From Chitinophaga sp. CF418 (GTDB lineage: Bacteria; Bacteroidota; Bacteroidia; Chitinophagales; Chitinophagaceae), in contig NZ_FRCN01000001.1 in assembly GCF_900142925.1 (NCBI RefSeq), positions 62,001-126,000 on the forward strand: 64,000 nt of DNA, given 5' to 3'. The notes beneath the pieces were generated by a model. That model was not told the origin of the DNA. It was given only the letters and a program-made list of their open reading frames with translations, and did not search any database. The stretch's first letter is position 1; each line of letters opens with the position of its first letter. Position numbers and translations under genes: made by a program. This document shows, one piece after another, positions 7,999 to 16,398 of the stretch.

Positions 7999-8619
7999 AT
8001 GAAAAGTATGAAACTTTGGATACTGACAATGATCGCTTTCCTGGGAGTACAATCTGCTTTTGCACAGGTACGTTCTCCTTTATCCATTAATGTAGATTAT
8101 TCTATAGGGCAACCTTTCGGTTCGCTGAAAGATTATACTGATAAAACAAGTTTCCGTGGTTGGCGGGCAGGCCTCCAGTATCAGATAAACGACCAGCTGG
8201 CCGTTGGCCTACGAAGCGGGTACCAGCAGTTCTATCAAAGACTGCCGCGCGCAGTGTATCCGACAAAGGGTGGAGATATCTCAGCAGTGCAATCCCGTTC
8301 ACTGGAGGTTACACCGATATTGGCTACAGTCCAGTATCAGCTGACCAAACCCGATCGCGCCATTATTCCATATGTGGGATTAGGTGTGGGTACGGTGAAT
8401 ATGTTGTACAATAAATACTGGGGGGAATTTACTGACAGGGATAACAGCTGGCAATTCGCTGCTTCTCCTGAAGTAGGTATCAATATTCCTTTTGGCAAAG
8501 GCTCTCCTCTGTTATTCAATGCCAGTGTGCAGTACACCTATTCGCCCTACAAGCTGCAGGAAATTACAAGCTATAATGTACTGCAGGCCAATGTGGGCCT
8601 GAGGGTACACATCAACTAA
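7999..8619 (+). CDS. Small outer-membrane beta-barrel protein
   Basis: A 206-residue protein with a signal peptide (cleavage near AFAQ, residues 20-23) and alternating amphipathic strands such as WRAGLQYQINDQLAVGLRSG and IPYVGLGVGTVNMLY. The final strand ends in LRVHIN rather than the usual terminal Phe. The pattern matches the OmpA/OmpW-like 8-stranded barrel proteins common in Bacteroidota. A second ATG three codons in (8008) gives a more compact signal peptide. It follows the DUF4136 gene by 24 bp and ends before a strong terminator. A specific transport role cannot be read. Confidence 0.75.
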   Translation: MKSMKLWILTMIAFLGVQSAFAQVRSPLSINVDYSIGQPFGSLKDYTDKTSFRGWRAGLQYQINDQLAVGLRSGYQQFYQRLPRAVYPTKGGDISAVQSRSLEVTPILATVQYQLTKPDRAIIPYVGLGVGTVNMLYNKYWGEFTDRDNSWQFAASPEVGINIPFGKGSPLLFNASVQYTYSPYKLQEITSYNVLQANVGLRVHIN

Positions 8620-8654
8620 GTTCTACATATTCTATAAAAAACCACTTTTCCGGT

Positions 8655-8687
8655 GAAGGTCCTGTCGTAATACAGGGCCTTCTTTTA
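8655..8687 (+). terminator. Terminator after the barrel gene
   Basis: GAAGGTCCTGT (8655-8665) and ACAGGGCCTTC (8672-8682) make an 11-bp stem with one G:U pair and a 6-nt loop, then TTTT. It lies between convergent genes and overlaps the stop codon of apbE. Confidence 0.85.
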
Positions 8688-9716
8688 TCTGATCAATAGC
8701 TTTTCAAAGCCGGGAGAAAAACGTTCTTGTATTTTACCCTTTTCATCCTTGTAAATGAAATAGGCTTCCAGTCCGTATTCCGGATGTTGCCGGATAAATA
8801 ACAACCCACGCTCCACTCCCATTAAGATCAGCGCATTGTCAAATCCGTCTGCCGTAATCGCGTCCCTGGCGATGACCGTCACACTCACAATGTTACTATG
8901 CAATGCCTCTCCTGTAGCGGGATCTATGCTATGTGCAAAACGGGTGCCTCCCTGGTCGAAGAAACGACGGTAATTACCACTGGTGGTGATGGCTTTGTTG
9001 TCCAATGCCAGTAATGCCTGTACGGGATAAGCATTATCTTCTGTTGCAGGACGTTCGATCCCTACTGTCCATATTTTGCCATGCTGGTTATGTCCTTTGC
9101 TGCACAATTCACCACCTACATCCACGAGATAATTTCCGATTCCTTTTTGTTCCAGTAAGCGGGCCATTACATCTGAGGTATACCCTTGTGCAATACCATT
9201 ACAATCAATCTCCACCCCTTTTTTCTTCTTTGTGAGTTGCCGTCCGCGAACCTGTAAATGCCGGTAGCCCACGTACAGCAGGATGTGCTGCAAAGTCCCG
9301 GCTGCCGGTATCGTTTGTACTGCAGGTTTGTGCACACCAAATCCCCAGACATCTACCAGGGGCTTTACAGTAATATCAAAAGCGCCATTGGTTGCCTTGC
9401 TGATCTGCAATGACCTCGCCACAACTGCCTGCATATGCTGATCCATATGTACAGTAGTACCTTCATTAAAACGATTAATAAGAGAGCCCGGTTTATACAG
9501 GGATAGGGACTGGTCTATATCTGCAAAAACGGAATCTATCGCATACTGCAGAGAAGTGGTATCGTCAGAAAGATATTTGATGATGTAATAGGTGCCCTGC
9601 GCCTGTCCCTCGACTGTTATCAATCGCTGGGCAAAAGTGGCGGCACTGATGCAGAGGAAAAGCAAGAAAATAACCAGTTGTTTTAGCATCGCCAGTCTAT
9701 CCCTTATCGTATACAT
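8685..9716 (-). CDS. apbE: FAD:protein FMN transferase (ApbE family)
   Basis: A 343-residue exported protein that attaches FMN covalently to Thr residues of target flavoproteins such as Nqr/Rnf subunits. Residues 1-29 form a signal peptide. A second ATG at 9689 gives a cleaner start (MLKQLVIFLLFLCISAATFA) and may be the true one. Family motifs are GQAQGTYYIIKY, GAFDITVKPLVDVWGFG, the DCNGIAQGY/VDVGGELCSKG flavin-binding region and the metal-site region SIDPATGEAL with TADGFDNALILMG. No Nqr, Rnf or other obvious substrate is in the window. It is convergent with the barrel gene and separated from gcdH by 44 bp. Confidence 0.9.
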   Translation of the reverse strand: MYTIRDRLAMLKQLVIFLLFLCISAATFAQRLITVEGQAQGTYYIIKYLSDDTTSLQYAIDSVFADIDQSLSLYKPGSLINRFNEGTTVHMDQHMQAVVARSLQISKATNGAFDITVKPLVDVWGFGVHKPAVQTIPAAGTLQHILLYVGYRHLQVRGRQLTKKKKGVEIDCNGIAQGYTSDVMARLLEQKGIGNYLVDVGGELCSKGHNQHGKIWTVGIERPATEDNAYPVQALLALDNKAITTSGNYRRFFDQGGTRFAHSIDPATGEALHSNIVSVTVIARDAITADGFDNALILMGVERGLLFIRQHPEYGLEAYFIYKDEKGKIQERFSPGFEKLLIR

Positions 9717-9760
9717 GAACCTTTAGCTGAAATTTTATTCACGGAAAGATAGACAAAGCA

Positions 9761-10939
9761 TCAATGAAATGCATCTAAACCAGTTATATCGTGACCAGTG
9801 ATCAGCAGGTGAATTTCATGTGTGCCTTCATAGGTGATCACACTTTCCAGGTTCATCATATGGCGCATAATCGGGAACTCTCCGGTGATGCCCATTCCTC
9901 CTAATATCCGGCGGGCTTCGCGGGCGATATTTGTAGCTATTTCGCAGGCATTACGTTTGGCCATAGAGATCTGGGCCGGAGTAGCTTTCCCTTCGTTTTT
10001 CAGGACGCCCAGGCGCCAGTTCATCAGCTGGGCCTTAGTGATCTCTGTGATCATTTCCGCCAGCTTTTTCTGTGTAAGCTGGAAACCGGCAATGGGTTTA
10101 TCAAACTGAATACGTTCTTTCGCATATCGCAAAGCGGTGTCATAACAGTCCATGGCAGCCCCTGTTACTCCCCAGGCAATCCCGTAACGGGCAGAAGAAA
10201 GACAACTGAGGGGCCCTTTGAGACCTTTTACGTTTGGCAGGATGTTTTCTTTGGGCACCTTTACATTGTCAAATACCAGTTCACCAGTGGCACTGGCCCT
10301 GAGGCTCCATTTACCTTTAGTTTCCGGTGTGGAGAATCCTTCCATTCCTCTTTCGACGATGATACCTCTTATAGCACCCTCATCATCTTTTGCCCATACA
10401 ACTGCAATCTGTGCGAAGGGAGCATTGGAGATCCACATTTTAGAGCCATTCAGAATCACATGGTCGCCGGCATCTTTAAAATGGGTGATCATACCGGAAG
10501 GATTGGAACCGAAGTCAGGCTCTGTCAGTCCGAAGCATCCCATCCACTCCCCTGTGGCCAGTTTAGGCAGGTATTTACGCTTCTGCTCTTCACTGCCGAA
10601 GGTAAAGATCGGGTACATAACGAGGGAGCCTTGTACGGAGGCGGTAGACCTTATACCACTGTCCCCTCTTTCCAGCTCCTGCATCATCAGTCCGTAGGCG
10701 ATATGGTCCATACCACCGCCGCCGTATTCCTGTGGAATGGTAGGGCCAAAGCAGCCTAATTCGCCCAGGCCTTTAATAATCTGGGAAGGAAAGGTAGCGT
10801 GCTGGCAAGCATCTTCAATAACAGGAGAAACTTCTTTTTTCACCCATTGCCGTACGGCGTCACGCACCATAAGATGTTCTTCGGTCAACAAATCGTCTAC
10901 GTGGAAATAATCGGGGGATTGAAACAGGTCTTTAAGCAT
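9761..10939 (-). CDS. gcdH: Acyl-CoA dehydrogenase, glutaryl-CoA dehydrogenase type
   Basis: A 392-residue FAD enzyme expected to oxidise and decarboxylate glutaryl-CoA to crotonyl-CoA in lysine and tryptophan breakdown. It has the N-terminal helical domain, the central beta domain (CFGLTEPDFGSNPSGM, WISNAPFAQ) and the C-terminal helical domain. The catalytic base is E371 in TYEGTHEIH, placed as in GCDH. PQEYGGGGMDHIAYGLMMQE is also typical of the GCDH branch. A GTG three codons upstream opens the frame, but I prefer the ATG at 10939. 3-Hydroxybutyryl-CoA dehydrogenase at 16399 could act downstream in the same pathway. No crotonase gene is present here. Confidence 0.85.
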   Translation of the reverse strand: MLKDLFQSPDYFHVDDLLTEEHLMVRDAVRQWVKKEVSPVIEDACQHATFPSQIIKGLGELGCFGPTIPQEYGGGGMDHIAYGLMMQELERGDSGIRSTASVQGSLVMYPIFTFGSEEQKRKYLPKLATGEWMGCFGLTEPDFGSNPSGMITHFKDAGDHVILNGSKMWISNAPFAQIAVVWAKDDEGAIRGIIVERGMEGFSTPETKGKWSLRASATGELVFDNVKVPKENILPNVKGLKGPLSCLSSARYGIAWGVTGAAMDCYDTALRYAKERIQFDKPIAGFQLTQKKLAEMITEITKAQLMNWRLGVLKNEGKATPAQISMAKRNACEIATNIAREARRILGGMGITGEFPIMRHMMNLESVITYEGTHEIHLLITGHDITGLDAFH

Positions 10940-10982
10940 GTGGAACACGTTTTATAAGTCTTTCTCAATTTAAGATTTCATC

Positions 10983-11045
10983 CACAAAAAAAGTCCATAG
11001 TCTGAAGAACATTCCCAAAAGGGACCATTCTACTGACTATGGACT
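10983..11045 (-). terminator. Long-stem terminator after pyrF
   Basis: AGTCCATAGTC (10992-11002) and GACTATGGACT (11035-11045) are perfect 11-bp arms. On the minus strand the stem is followed by seven T residues (A-run 10985-10991). The 32-nt loop holds an internal CCC-AAAA-GGG hairpin. The wide loop is unusual for an intrinsic terminator. Confidence 0.7.
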
Positions 11046-11068
11046 GCATTATGATAGTCAACAACCGG

Positions 11069-11896
11069 TCAGCTGTTGGCCAATGTCTGTTTTGCTTCCA
11101 GGCATTCTGCCATTTCCTGCTGCAACTGGAGGGCGGCAGCGCGGGCATCATTGGCAAAGTCTTCACCGTTACCGGCGTAAATGATTGAACGGCTGGCATT
11201 TACCAGCAGGCCGCAGTCTTTGTTCATGGCCTGGGCTGAAATGTCCTGCAGGTTCCCCCCCTGGGCGCCGACACCGGGTACCAGGAAGAAATGGTCAGGC
11301 ACTAACTGACGGATATAACCCAACTGGGAAGTCTGGGTAGCGCCTACCACAAACATCAGATTATCAGGCGTTCCCCAGCTCATACCGGCTTTCATTACCT
11401 TTTCATAGAGGTATTCATCGCCGGACTGCTGTAACTGGAAGTCCTGGCTGCCTTCATTGGAGGTGAGGCCCAGCAGGATGGTCCATTTTTCATTGAAGGA
11501 CAAGAAAGGCAGTACGCTGTCGCGGCCCATATAAGGCGCCACAGTCACTGCATCGAAATTGTATGTTTCAAAGAATGTTTTGGCGTATTGTGTGGAGGTA
11601 TTCCCTATGTCACCACGCTTGGCGTCAGCAATGGTAAACAGGCCGGAAGGGATGTACTCAACCGTGCGTTGCAGGCTTTCCCATCCACGGATGCCCATAC
11701 ACTCGTAAAAAGCAGTATTGATCTTGTAGGATACACAAAGATCCTTTGTAGCATCAATGATCGCTTTGTTAAACGCAAATACGGGGTCGGGATGAGAGAG
11801 TAAATGGCGGGGAATCTTATGAAGATCTGTGTCTAATCCCACACAGAGATAAGATTGCCTCTCCTTTATCAGATTCACCAGTTCCTGTCTGTTCAT
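11069..11896 (-). CDS. pyrF: Orotidine-5'-phosphate decarboxylase, long type
   Basis: A 275-residue TIM-barrel enzyme that makes UMP from OMP in pyrimidine synthesis. The length and pattern (YLCVGLDTDLHKIP, KINTAFYECMG, IADAKRGDIGNTSTQYAK, TVAPYMGRDSVLPF, VPGVGAQGG) mark the type 2 family rather than the short E. coli type. The catalytic Asp-Lys pair is in DAKRGD. It is a single-gene unit with its own -7 box at 11916 and a terminator at 10983-11045. Confidence 0.93.
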   Translation of the reverse strand: MNRQELVNLIKERQSYLCVGLDTDLHKIPRHLLSHPDPVFAFNKAIIDATKDLCVSYKINTAFYECMGIRGWESLQRTVEYIPSGLFTIADAKRGDIGNTSTQYAKTFFETYNFDAVTVAPYMGRDSVLPFLSFNEKWTILLGLTSNEGSQDFQLQQSGDEYLYEKVMKAGMSWGTPDNLMFVVGATQTSQLGYIRQLVPDHFFLVPGVGAQGGNLQDISAQAMNKDCGLLVNASRSIIYAGNGEDFANDARAAALQLQQEMAECLEAKQTLANS

Positions 11897-11915
11897 AAAT
11901 GATGGATTTGGGGCG

Positions 11916-11923
11916 CAAAGTTA
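11916..11923 (-). promoter_or_regulatory. -7 box, pyrF
   Basis: TAACTTTG on the minus strand, an exact match 19 nt upstream of the start codon. Confidence 0.5.
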
Positions 11924-12120
11924 AGCAAAACTTAAGCAATGCCGTTTGAAATGAAAATATTAGCAAAATCTGGAATACTGTTTCCGGTCTGATATATAAA
12001 TATAACAAAAGAATCTGAAAAGTACCTGAAGGTTTACCAAGATACCGTTCAGCCCCGTCCATTTGGATTTTTAAAATAATGTTCCTAACTTTTGACCACC
12101 GCGTTTATGAAAAAAATAAT

Positions 12121-12981
12121 ATGAAAAACTGTTCCGGATTGATATTTTTAGCCCTCTTCCTTTGTGTTTTGCAATCGAATGCACAAGTGAAGGTCCCCCA
12201 GGTCGGCGTTGCTACTTCCCGCATGAATGATAGTCTGTTACATGCTGCCGGTTATGACTACATTGAAGAAAATGTACAGAAACTGTTGTCCCCCGCCATA
12301 CCGGAGGATACTTTCCGTCTCCATCTGGAGCAATTGCGGAAAATGAAGTGCAAAGTACAGGCATGCAATGTCTTTTTTCCCGGGGAGATCCGGCTCACAG
12401 GCAATAACGTCAACGAGCAGCAGGTACTCACTTATGTGGACGGCGTAATGACCAGGGCCAAACAGGCCGGCATTCATGTGATAGTATTAGGCAGTGGCGG
12501 TTCCCGTAAACTACCGGATAATTATAATAAAGACACTGCCACATTGCAGTTCATCGGCCTATGCCGCAAAATGGCGGTAGTAGCCGGGAAATATGACTGT
12601 GTGATTGCCATTGAAAACCTGAACAGCACAGAGACGAATTTTGTGAATACGCTGGCAGAGGCAGATGCTATTGTCACAGCCGTACACCATCCCAACTTCA
12701 AACTGACAGCAGATATTTATCATATGCTGAAGGAGCACGAATCGCCCGATGTGATCAGAAAGGCTGCGAAGAACCTGGTACATTGCCACATTGCGGAAAG
12801 AGAGAAAAGAACGGCTCCCGGTTCCACCGGCAATGATATAACGCCTTATATCGCTGCGCTGGCAAGTATTCATTATACAGGCAGGATTTCCCTGGAATGT
12901 CGTTGGGAGAATATGTCCCAGCAAGGGAAACCAACACTGGATTATATGCATGACCAGATAAAAACGGCCTATAAACTGTAA
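12121..12981 (+). CDS. Exported sugar phosphate isomerase/epimerase-like TIM barrel
   Basis: A 286-residue AP endonuclease 2/xylose isomerase-like TIM barrel. I chose the ATG at 12121 because it starts a clean signal peptide (cleavage near SNAQ, residue 22), whereas the longer frame from 12079 adds 14 polar residues. Metal-ligand positions include CVIAIENLNSTETNF (Glu), KLTADIYHMLKE (Asp-His), LVHCHIAEREKR (His) and the final ISLECRW (Glu). It is 21 bp before a Tat-exported Gfo/Idh/MocA oxidoreductase. The pair probably processes a sugar or cyclitol outside the cytoplasm. Substrate unknown. Confidence 0.78.
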   Translation: MKNCSGLIFLALFLCVLQSNAQVKVPQVGVATSRMNDSLLHAAGYDYIEENVQKLLSPAIPEDTFRLHLEQLRKMKCKVQACNVFFPGEIRLTGNNVNEQQVLTYVDGVMTRAKQAGIHVIVLGSGGSRKLPDNYNKDTATLQFIGLCRKMAVVAGKYDCVIAIENLNSTETNFVNTLAEADAIVTAVHHPNFKLTADIYHMLKEHESPDVIRKAAKNLVHCHIAEREKRTAPGSTGNDITPYIAALASIHYTGRISLECRWENMSQQGKPTLDYMHDQIKTAYKL

Positions 12982-13002
12982 ACAACTTAAATCTATATAG
13001 AA

Positions 13003-14358
13003 ATGAAATCACGTCGTGAATTCCTGAAAGAATCCCTGCTCACCGGCGCAGGTGTTACACTCAGTGCAATGGGACTGCCTGCCAGCAGTTATGCCCGCAT
13101 TATGGGTGCCAATGACAGGGTCAACGTAGGACTCGTAGGATTTTCTGATCGTGCGAGACAGGCCTTACTTCCCTGTTTTTTCAATAATAACAAGGAGCTG
13201 AACTTTGATATTATTGCCGTATCAGATATCTGGAATCGCAGACGTGAGGAAGGAAAAGCATTTCTGCAGGGTAAAGCCGGACATGATATAAAAGCCTGCG
13301 TCAATAATGATGAATTATACAAAATGAAGGACCTGGACGCAGTGATCATCGCTACTGCCGATTTCCAGCACGCCTTTCATACTATTGAGGCTGTAGGCAA
13401 CAGAATGGATGTGTACTGCGAAAAACCATTCGCAGAAACAATGGACGATGCCCGTAAAGCACTGAAAGCAGTGAAAGCTTCAGGAAAAATATTCCAGGTA
13501 GGTACGCAACGTCGCAGTGGCGACAGCTACCATGCTGCCAACAATTTCATTAAGGAAGGCAAATTTGGTCCTATCACTATGGTAGAAATGACCTGGAACG
13601 TGAATCAGCCCGGACGCTGGCGCAGACCTGCACTGGTAAATGAGATCCGTGAGTCAGATACCGACTGGCAACGTTTCCTGGCTGGCCGTCCGAAAGACAA
13701 ATGGGATCCGCGCAAATACCTGGAATACCGCCTGTTCTGGCCTTATTCCTCCGGTATTTTCGGTCAGTGGATGACCCACCAGATCGACACCGTACACTGG
13801 TTCAGCGGCCTGAAACATCCACGTACTGCGGTGGCCAACGGCGGTATCTACATGTGGAAAGATGGCCGTACCAACGCAGATACTATCACAGCGGTATTTG
13901 AATACGGTCCTGAAAATGATCCTACCACCGGTTTCCAGGTAGCCTACAGTTCCAGGTTCTCCAATTCTGCCGGCGGTATCAAGGAAATGTATTATTCCAA
14001 TGGCGGCACCATCGATATTGACAAAAACAAGATTGCACCTACCGGAGGCCTTACGGAAAGAGAAGCCCAGGAGATGGGGCTTCATGCCAATCTGCTGCCC
14101 GATATGACACTGGCATCCAATGAAACCAAGGCAGCGACCAGCGCCAATACAGGTGGCGATCCGCTGACCAATGCCCACGTGCGCAACTGGATGCAGAGCG
14201 TACGTGACCGCAAGCCGGCCAATGCGCCTATAGAAGCGGCTTATTCTCACTCCATCGCCCTTATTATGGCGAATGCGGCCTATCGTACCGGTCAGAAAGC
14301 TACTTTCGACGAGGCTACCCAGGAAGTAATGGTAGGCGGCAAACCGTTCGTATTATAA
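13003..14358 (+). CDS. Tat-exported Gfo/Idh/MocA family oxidoreductase
   Basis: A 451-residue NAD(P)-dependent oxidoreductase with a twin-arginine signal (SRREFLKES, R4-R5) and a hydrophobic stretch to about residue 30. Such exported members often retain a tightly bound cofactor. The Rossmann fold starts at VNVGLVGFSDRARQ (about residue 41), and CEKPFAETMDDA holds the conserved EKP. The C-terminal domain carries substrate residues around MTHQIDTVHWF. It follows the exported isomerase-like gene by 21 bp and ends at a strong terminator, so the two form a small operon. A sugar dehydrogenase role is likely, exact substrate unknown. Confidence 0.88.
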   Translation: MKSRREFLKESLLTGAGVTLSAMGLPASSYARIMGANDRVNVGLVGFSDRARQALLPCFFNNNKELNFDIIAVSDIWNRRREEGKAFLQGKAGHDIKACVNNDELYKMKDLDAVIIATADFQHAFHTIEAVGNRMDVYCEKPFAETMDDARKALKAVKASGKIFQVGTQRRSGDSYHAANNFIKEGKFGPITMVEMTWNVNQPGRWRRPALVNEIRESDTDWQRFLAGRPKDKWDPRKYLEYRLFWPYSSGIFGQWMTHQIDTVHWFSGLKHPRTAVANGGIYMWKDGRTNADTITAVFEYGPENDPTTGFQVAYSSRFSNSAGGIKEMYYSNGGTIDIDKNKIAPTGGLTEREAQEMGLHANLLPDMTLASNETKAATSANTGGDPLTNAHVRNWMQSVRDRKPANAPIEAAYSHSIALIMANAAYRTGQKATFDEATQEVMVGGKPFVL

Positions 14359-14380
14359 TTGTCTCTCTTGCTATAATGAA

Positions 14381-14411
14381 AAAAGCCCTGCGCTGTAGCG
14401 CGGGGCTTTTT
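14381..14411. terminator. Bidirectional terminator between the Gfo/Idh gene and mrp
   Basis: AAAAGCCCTGCGC (14381-14393) pairs with GCGCGGGGCTTTT (14398-14410) around a TGTA loop, with one G:U pair. A-runs and T-runs flank both sides, so it can serve the two convergent genes. Confidence 0.9.
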
Positions 14412-14430
14412 CTTTTGAATATTTTACTGC

Positions 14431-15528
14431 TTATACAAAGACCTCTACGATCTTTGTAGGCGGTACATTGGCATTTCTCATTGCAATGTTGCGGGCCACC
14501 ATGCTGGCGAAGCCCATAAATGCCAGCTGAGTGGCATTATCTCCGCCTACCATAGCCGGAATACCGTCATCGCCACCCTCACGGATGCTCTGCACCAGCG
14601 GGATCTGACCCAGGAATGGTATTTCCAGCTGTTCCGCGAGGCGTTTACCACCTTCCTTGCCGAATATGTAGTATTTGTTGTTCGGCAGCTCCGCCGGCGT
14701 GAAATAAGACATATTTTCTACCAGCCCCAGGATCGGTACATTGATCTGTGAACCACCAAACATGGCAATACCTTTCTTGGCATCTGCCAGTGCTACATCC
14801 TGCGGTGTGGTCACCATTACCACGCCTGTTACCGGTACTGTCTGCACCAGGGTCAGGTGAATATCGCCCGTACCCGGAGGAGTGTCAATAACCAGGTAAT
14901 CCAGTTCTCCCCAGTTCACGTCTGTGAGGAACTGCTTCAGGGCGCTACTGGCCATAGGGCCACGCCATACAACTGCCTGCTTTTCATCTATCAGCGACCC
15001 GATGGACATCAGTTTGATACCGTGTTTCTCCAAAGGGACAATCATGCCTTTACCTTCCACTGTTTCCATCATCGGACGTTCACCGCGTACACCAAACATA
15101 ATGGGTACGGATGGGCCGTAAATATCTGCATCCATCAGTCCTACCTTGGCGCCGCCTTCAGACAGGGCCAGGGCCAGGTTAGCTGCTACAGTGGATTTAC
15201 CCACACCTCCTTTACCGGAAGCTACAACGATGATATTTTTCACGTTTGGTAATACACTTCTGCCATCTTTCCTGTTGGAATTTACGTTGGCTGTCATGTT
15301 CACCTGAACTTCCGCATCCTTACTAACAAGGTGATGTATTGCATTCACACAGGCATTCCTGATCAGATCTTTCAGCGGGCAGGCGGGGGTAGTCAGGACA
15401 ACCGTAAATTTCACCTTATTACCATCAATCTCAATATCTTTTACCATATTCAGCGTTACCAGGTCCTTCCCCAGATCAGGCTCTTCCACATTGCTCAAAG
15501 CCTTCAATATCTGCTCCGTTGTGATCAT
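14431..15528 (-). CDS. mrp: Mrp/ApbC-type P-loop ATPase, iron-sulfur carrier family
   Basis: A 365-residue protein with an N-terminal MIP18/DUF59 domain (residues about 5-75, TTPACPLKDLIRNAC) and a MinD-like ATPase. The deviant Walker A is GKGGVGKS (105-112), followed by LMDADIYGPSVPIMFG and YLVIDTPPGTGD. Mrp/ApbC proteins transfer Fe-S clusters. The usual C-terminal CxxC that holds the bridging cluster is not seen after VENMSYF, where the text runs TPAELPNNKYYIFGKEGG. The cluster must therefore be held differently, perhaps by the DUF59 cysteines, or the protein acts otherwise. It is a single-gene unit with a -7 box at 15558. Confidence 0.9.
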   Translation of the reverse strand: MITTEQILKALSNVEEPDLGKDLVTLNMVKDIEIDGNKVKFTVVLTTPACPLKDLIRNACVNAIHHLVSKDAEVQVNMTANVNSNRKDGRSVLPNVKNIIVVASGKGGVGKSTVAANLALALSEGGAKVGLMDADIYGPSVPIMFGVRGERPMMETVEGKGMIVPLEKHGIKLMSIGSLIDEKQAVVWRGPMASSALKQFLTDVNWGELDYLVIDTPPGTGDIHLTLVQTVPVTGVVMVTTPQDVALADAKKGIAMFGGSQINVPILGLVENMSYFTPAELPNNKYYIFGKEGGKRLAEQLEIPFLGQIPLVQSIREGGDDGIPAMVGGDNATQLAFMGFASMVARNIAMRNANVPPTKIVEVFV

Positions 15529-15557
15529 AAATAGTTGTTAATTTTAATTCCAGAATG

Positions 15558-15565
15558 CAAAGTTA
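15558..15565 (-). promoter_or_regulatory. -7 box, mrp
   Basis: TAACTTTG on the minus strand, an exact match 29 nt upstream of the start codon. Confidence 0.5.
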
Positions 15566-15696
15566 ACCCAATTGCGACTTAATTTGTCAGCGCTGTCATA
15601 GTTTTTGTCGATCTCTCTTCCATTCATCATCTATAATGACTGGAACACAATCCTATGGCCACTGTTTTAAAACAAATAATTTATCTTAGAGGCGGC

Positions 15697-16362
15697 ATGA
15701 ACAAAAAGAGTACCTACATACTGCTATTTTTCCTGTTTTTTCCTTTCCTGCTGAAAGCCCAACTCTCGCAGTTCAAAGACAGCATTATCCAGATTTCCGG
15801 TATTACCATGACGGCAGACAGTTTAAGGGCTGTGCCGGCGGTAAGTATCCTTGTGAAGGGGCAGCGCCGTGGTACTATTTCCAATAGCCAGGGTGTGTTC
15901 TCCATTGTTGCCTTTAAAGGGGATACCCTTACTTTCAGTGCTGTGGGTTTCAAGCGTAAAGATTTTAAGATCCCCATGAATCTGCCGGGAAATAATTACT
16001 CCATGATACAACTGCTGGTAGACGACACCACCTATCTGCCGGTTACTATCATTAAACCTTACCCGACCAGGGAGGAATTTGAGAAAGCATTCGTCAGTTC
16101 GGACATCCCGGACGATGAATACGAACTGGCTCGCAAGAATACGGAAGAGGCCCGTATGCGCGCACTTTCACGTTACATACCTCCGGATGCCCGCGAAGCA
16201 ACCAACATGTACATGAACAAACAAGCGCAGTCATTGTACTATGCTGGTCAGCAGGCTCCACAAAATATTCTTAATCCTCTTGCCTGGGCCCAGTTCATTC
16301 AGGCCTGGAAGCGAGGTGACTTTAAGAGTAAGAATAACAATAACTACAGTTATGGTTATTAA
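15697..16362 (+). CDS. Secreted protein with CarboxypepD_reg-like domain
   Basis: A 221-residue protein from the ATG at 15697, chosen because AGAGGCGG precedes it and it opens a signal peptide (residues 1-20, cleavage near LKAQ). Residues about 30-115 form a carboxypeptidase-regulatory-like beta sandwich: ISGITMTADSLRAVPAVSIL, RRGTISNSQGVFSIVAFKGD, TLTFSAVGFKRKDFKI. This domain caps many Bacteroidota surface proteins and TonB receptors, but here no receptor follows. The C-terminal 100 residues are helical and end in a Lys/Asn/Tyr-rich tail. Function unknown. It lies 36 bp upstream of hbd. Confidence 0.78.
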   Translation: MNKKSTYILLFFLFFPFLLKAQLSQFKDSIIQISGITMTADSLRAVPAVSILVKGQRRGTISNSQGVFSIVAFKGDTLTFSAVGFKRKDFKIPMNLPGNNYSMIQLLVDDTTYLPVTIIKPYPTREEFEKAFVSSDIPDDEYELARKNTEEARMRALSRYIPPDAREATNMYMNKQAQSLYYAGQQAPQNILNPLAWAQFIQAWKRGDFKSKNNNNYSYGY

Positions 16363-16398
16363 CCTGGCTTAGCTCCATCTCTTAAAAATCAATACACC

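Noticed and set aside
10218-10697. Antisense frame of 159 codons inside gcdH
   Set aside because: Shadow frame; gcdH is clear on the minus strand.
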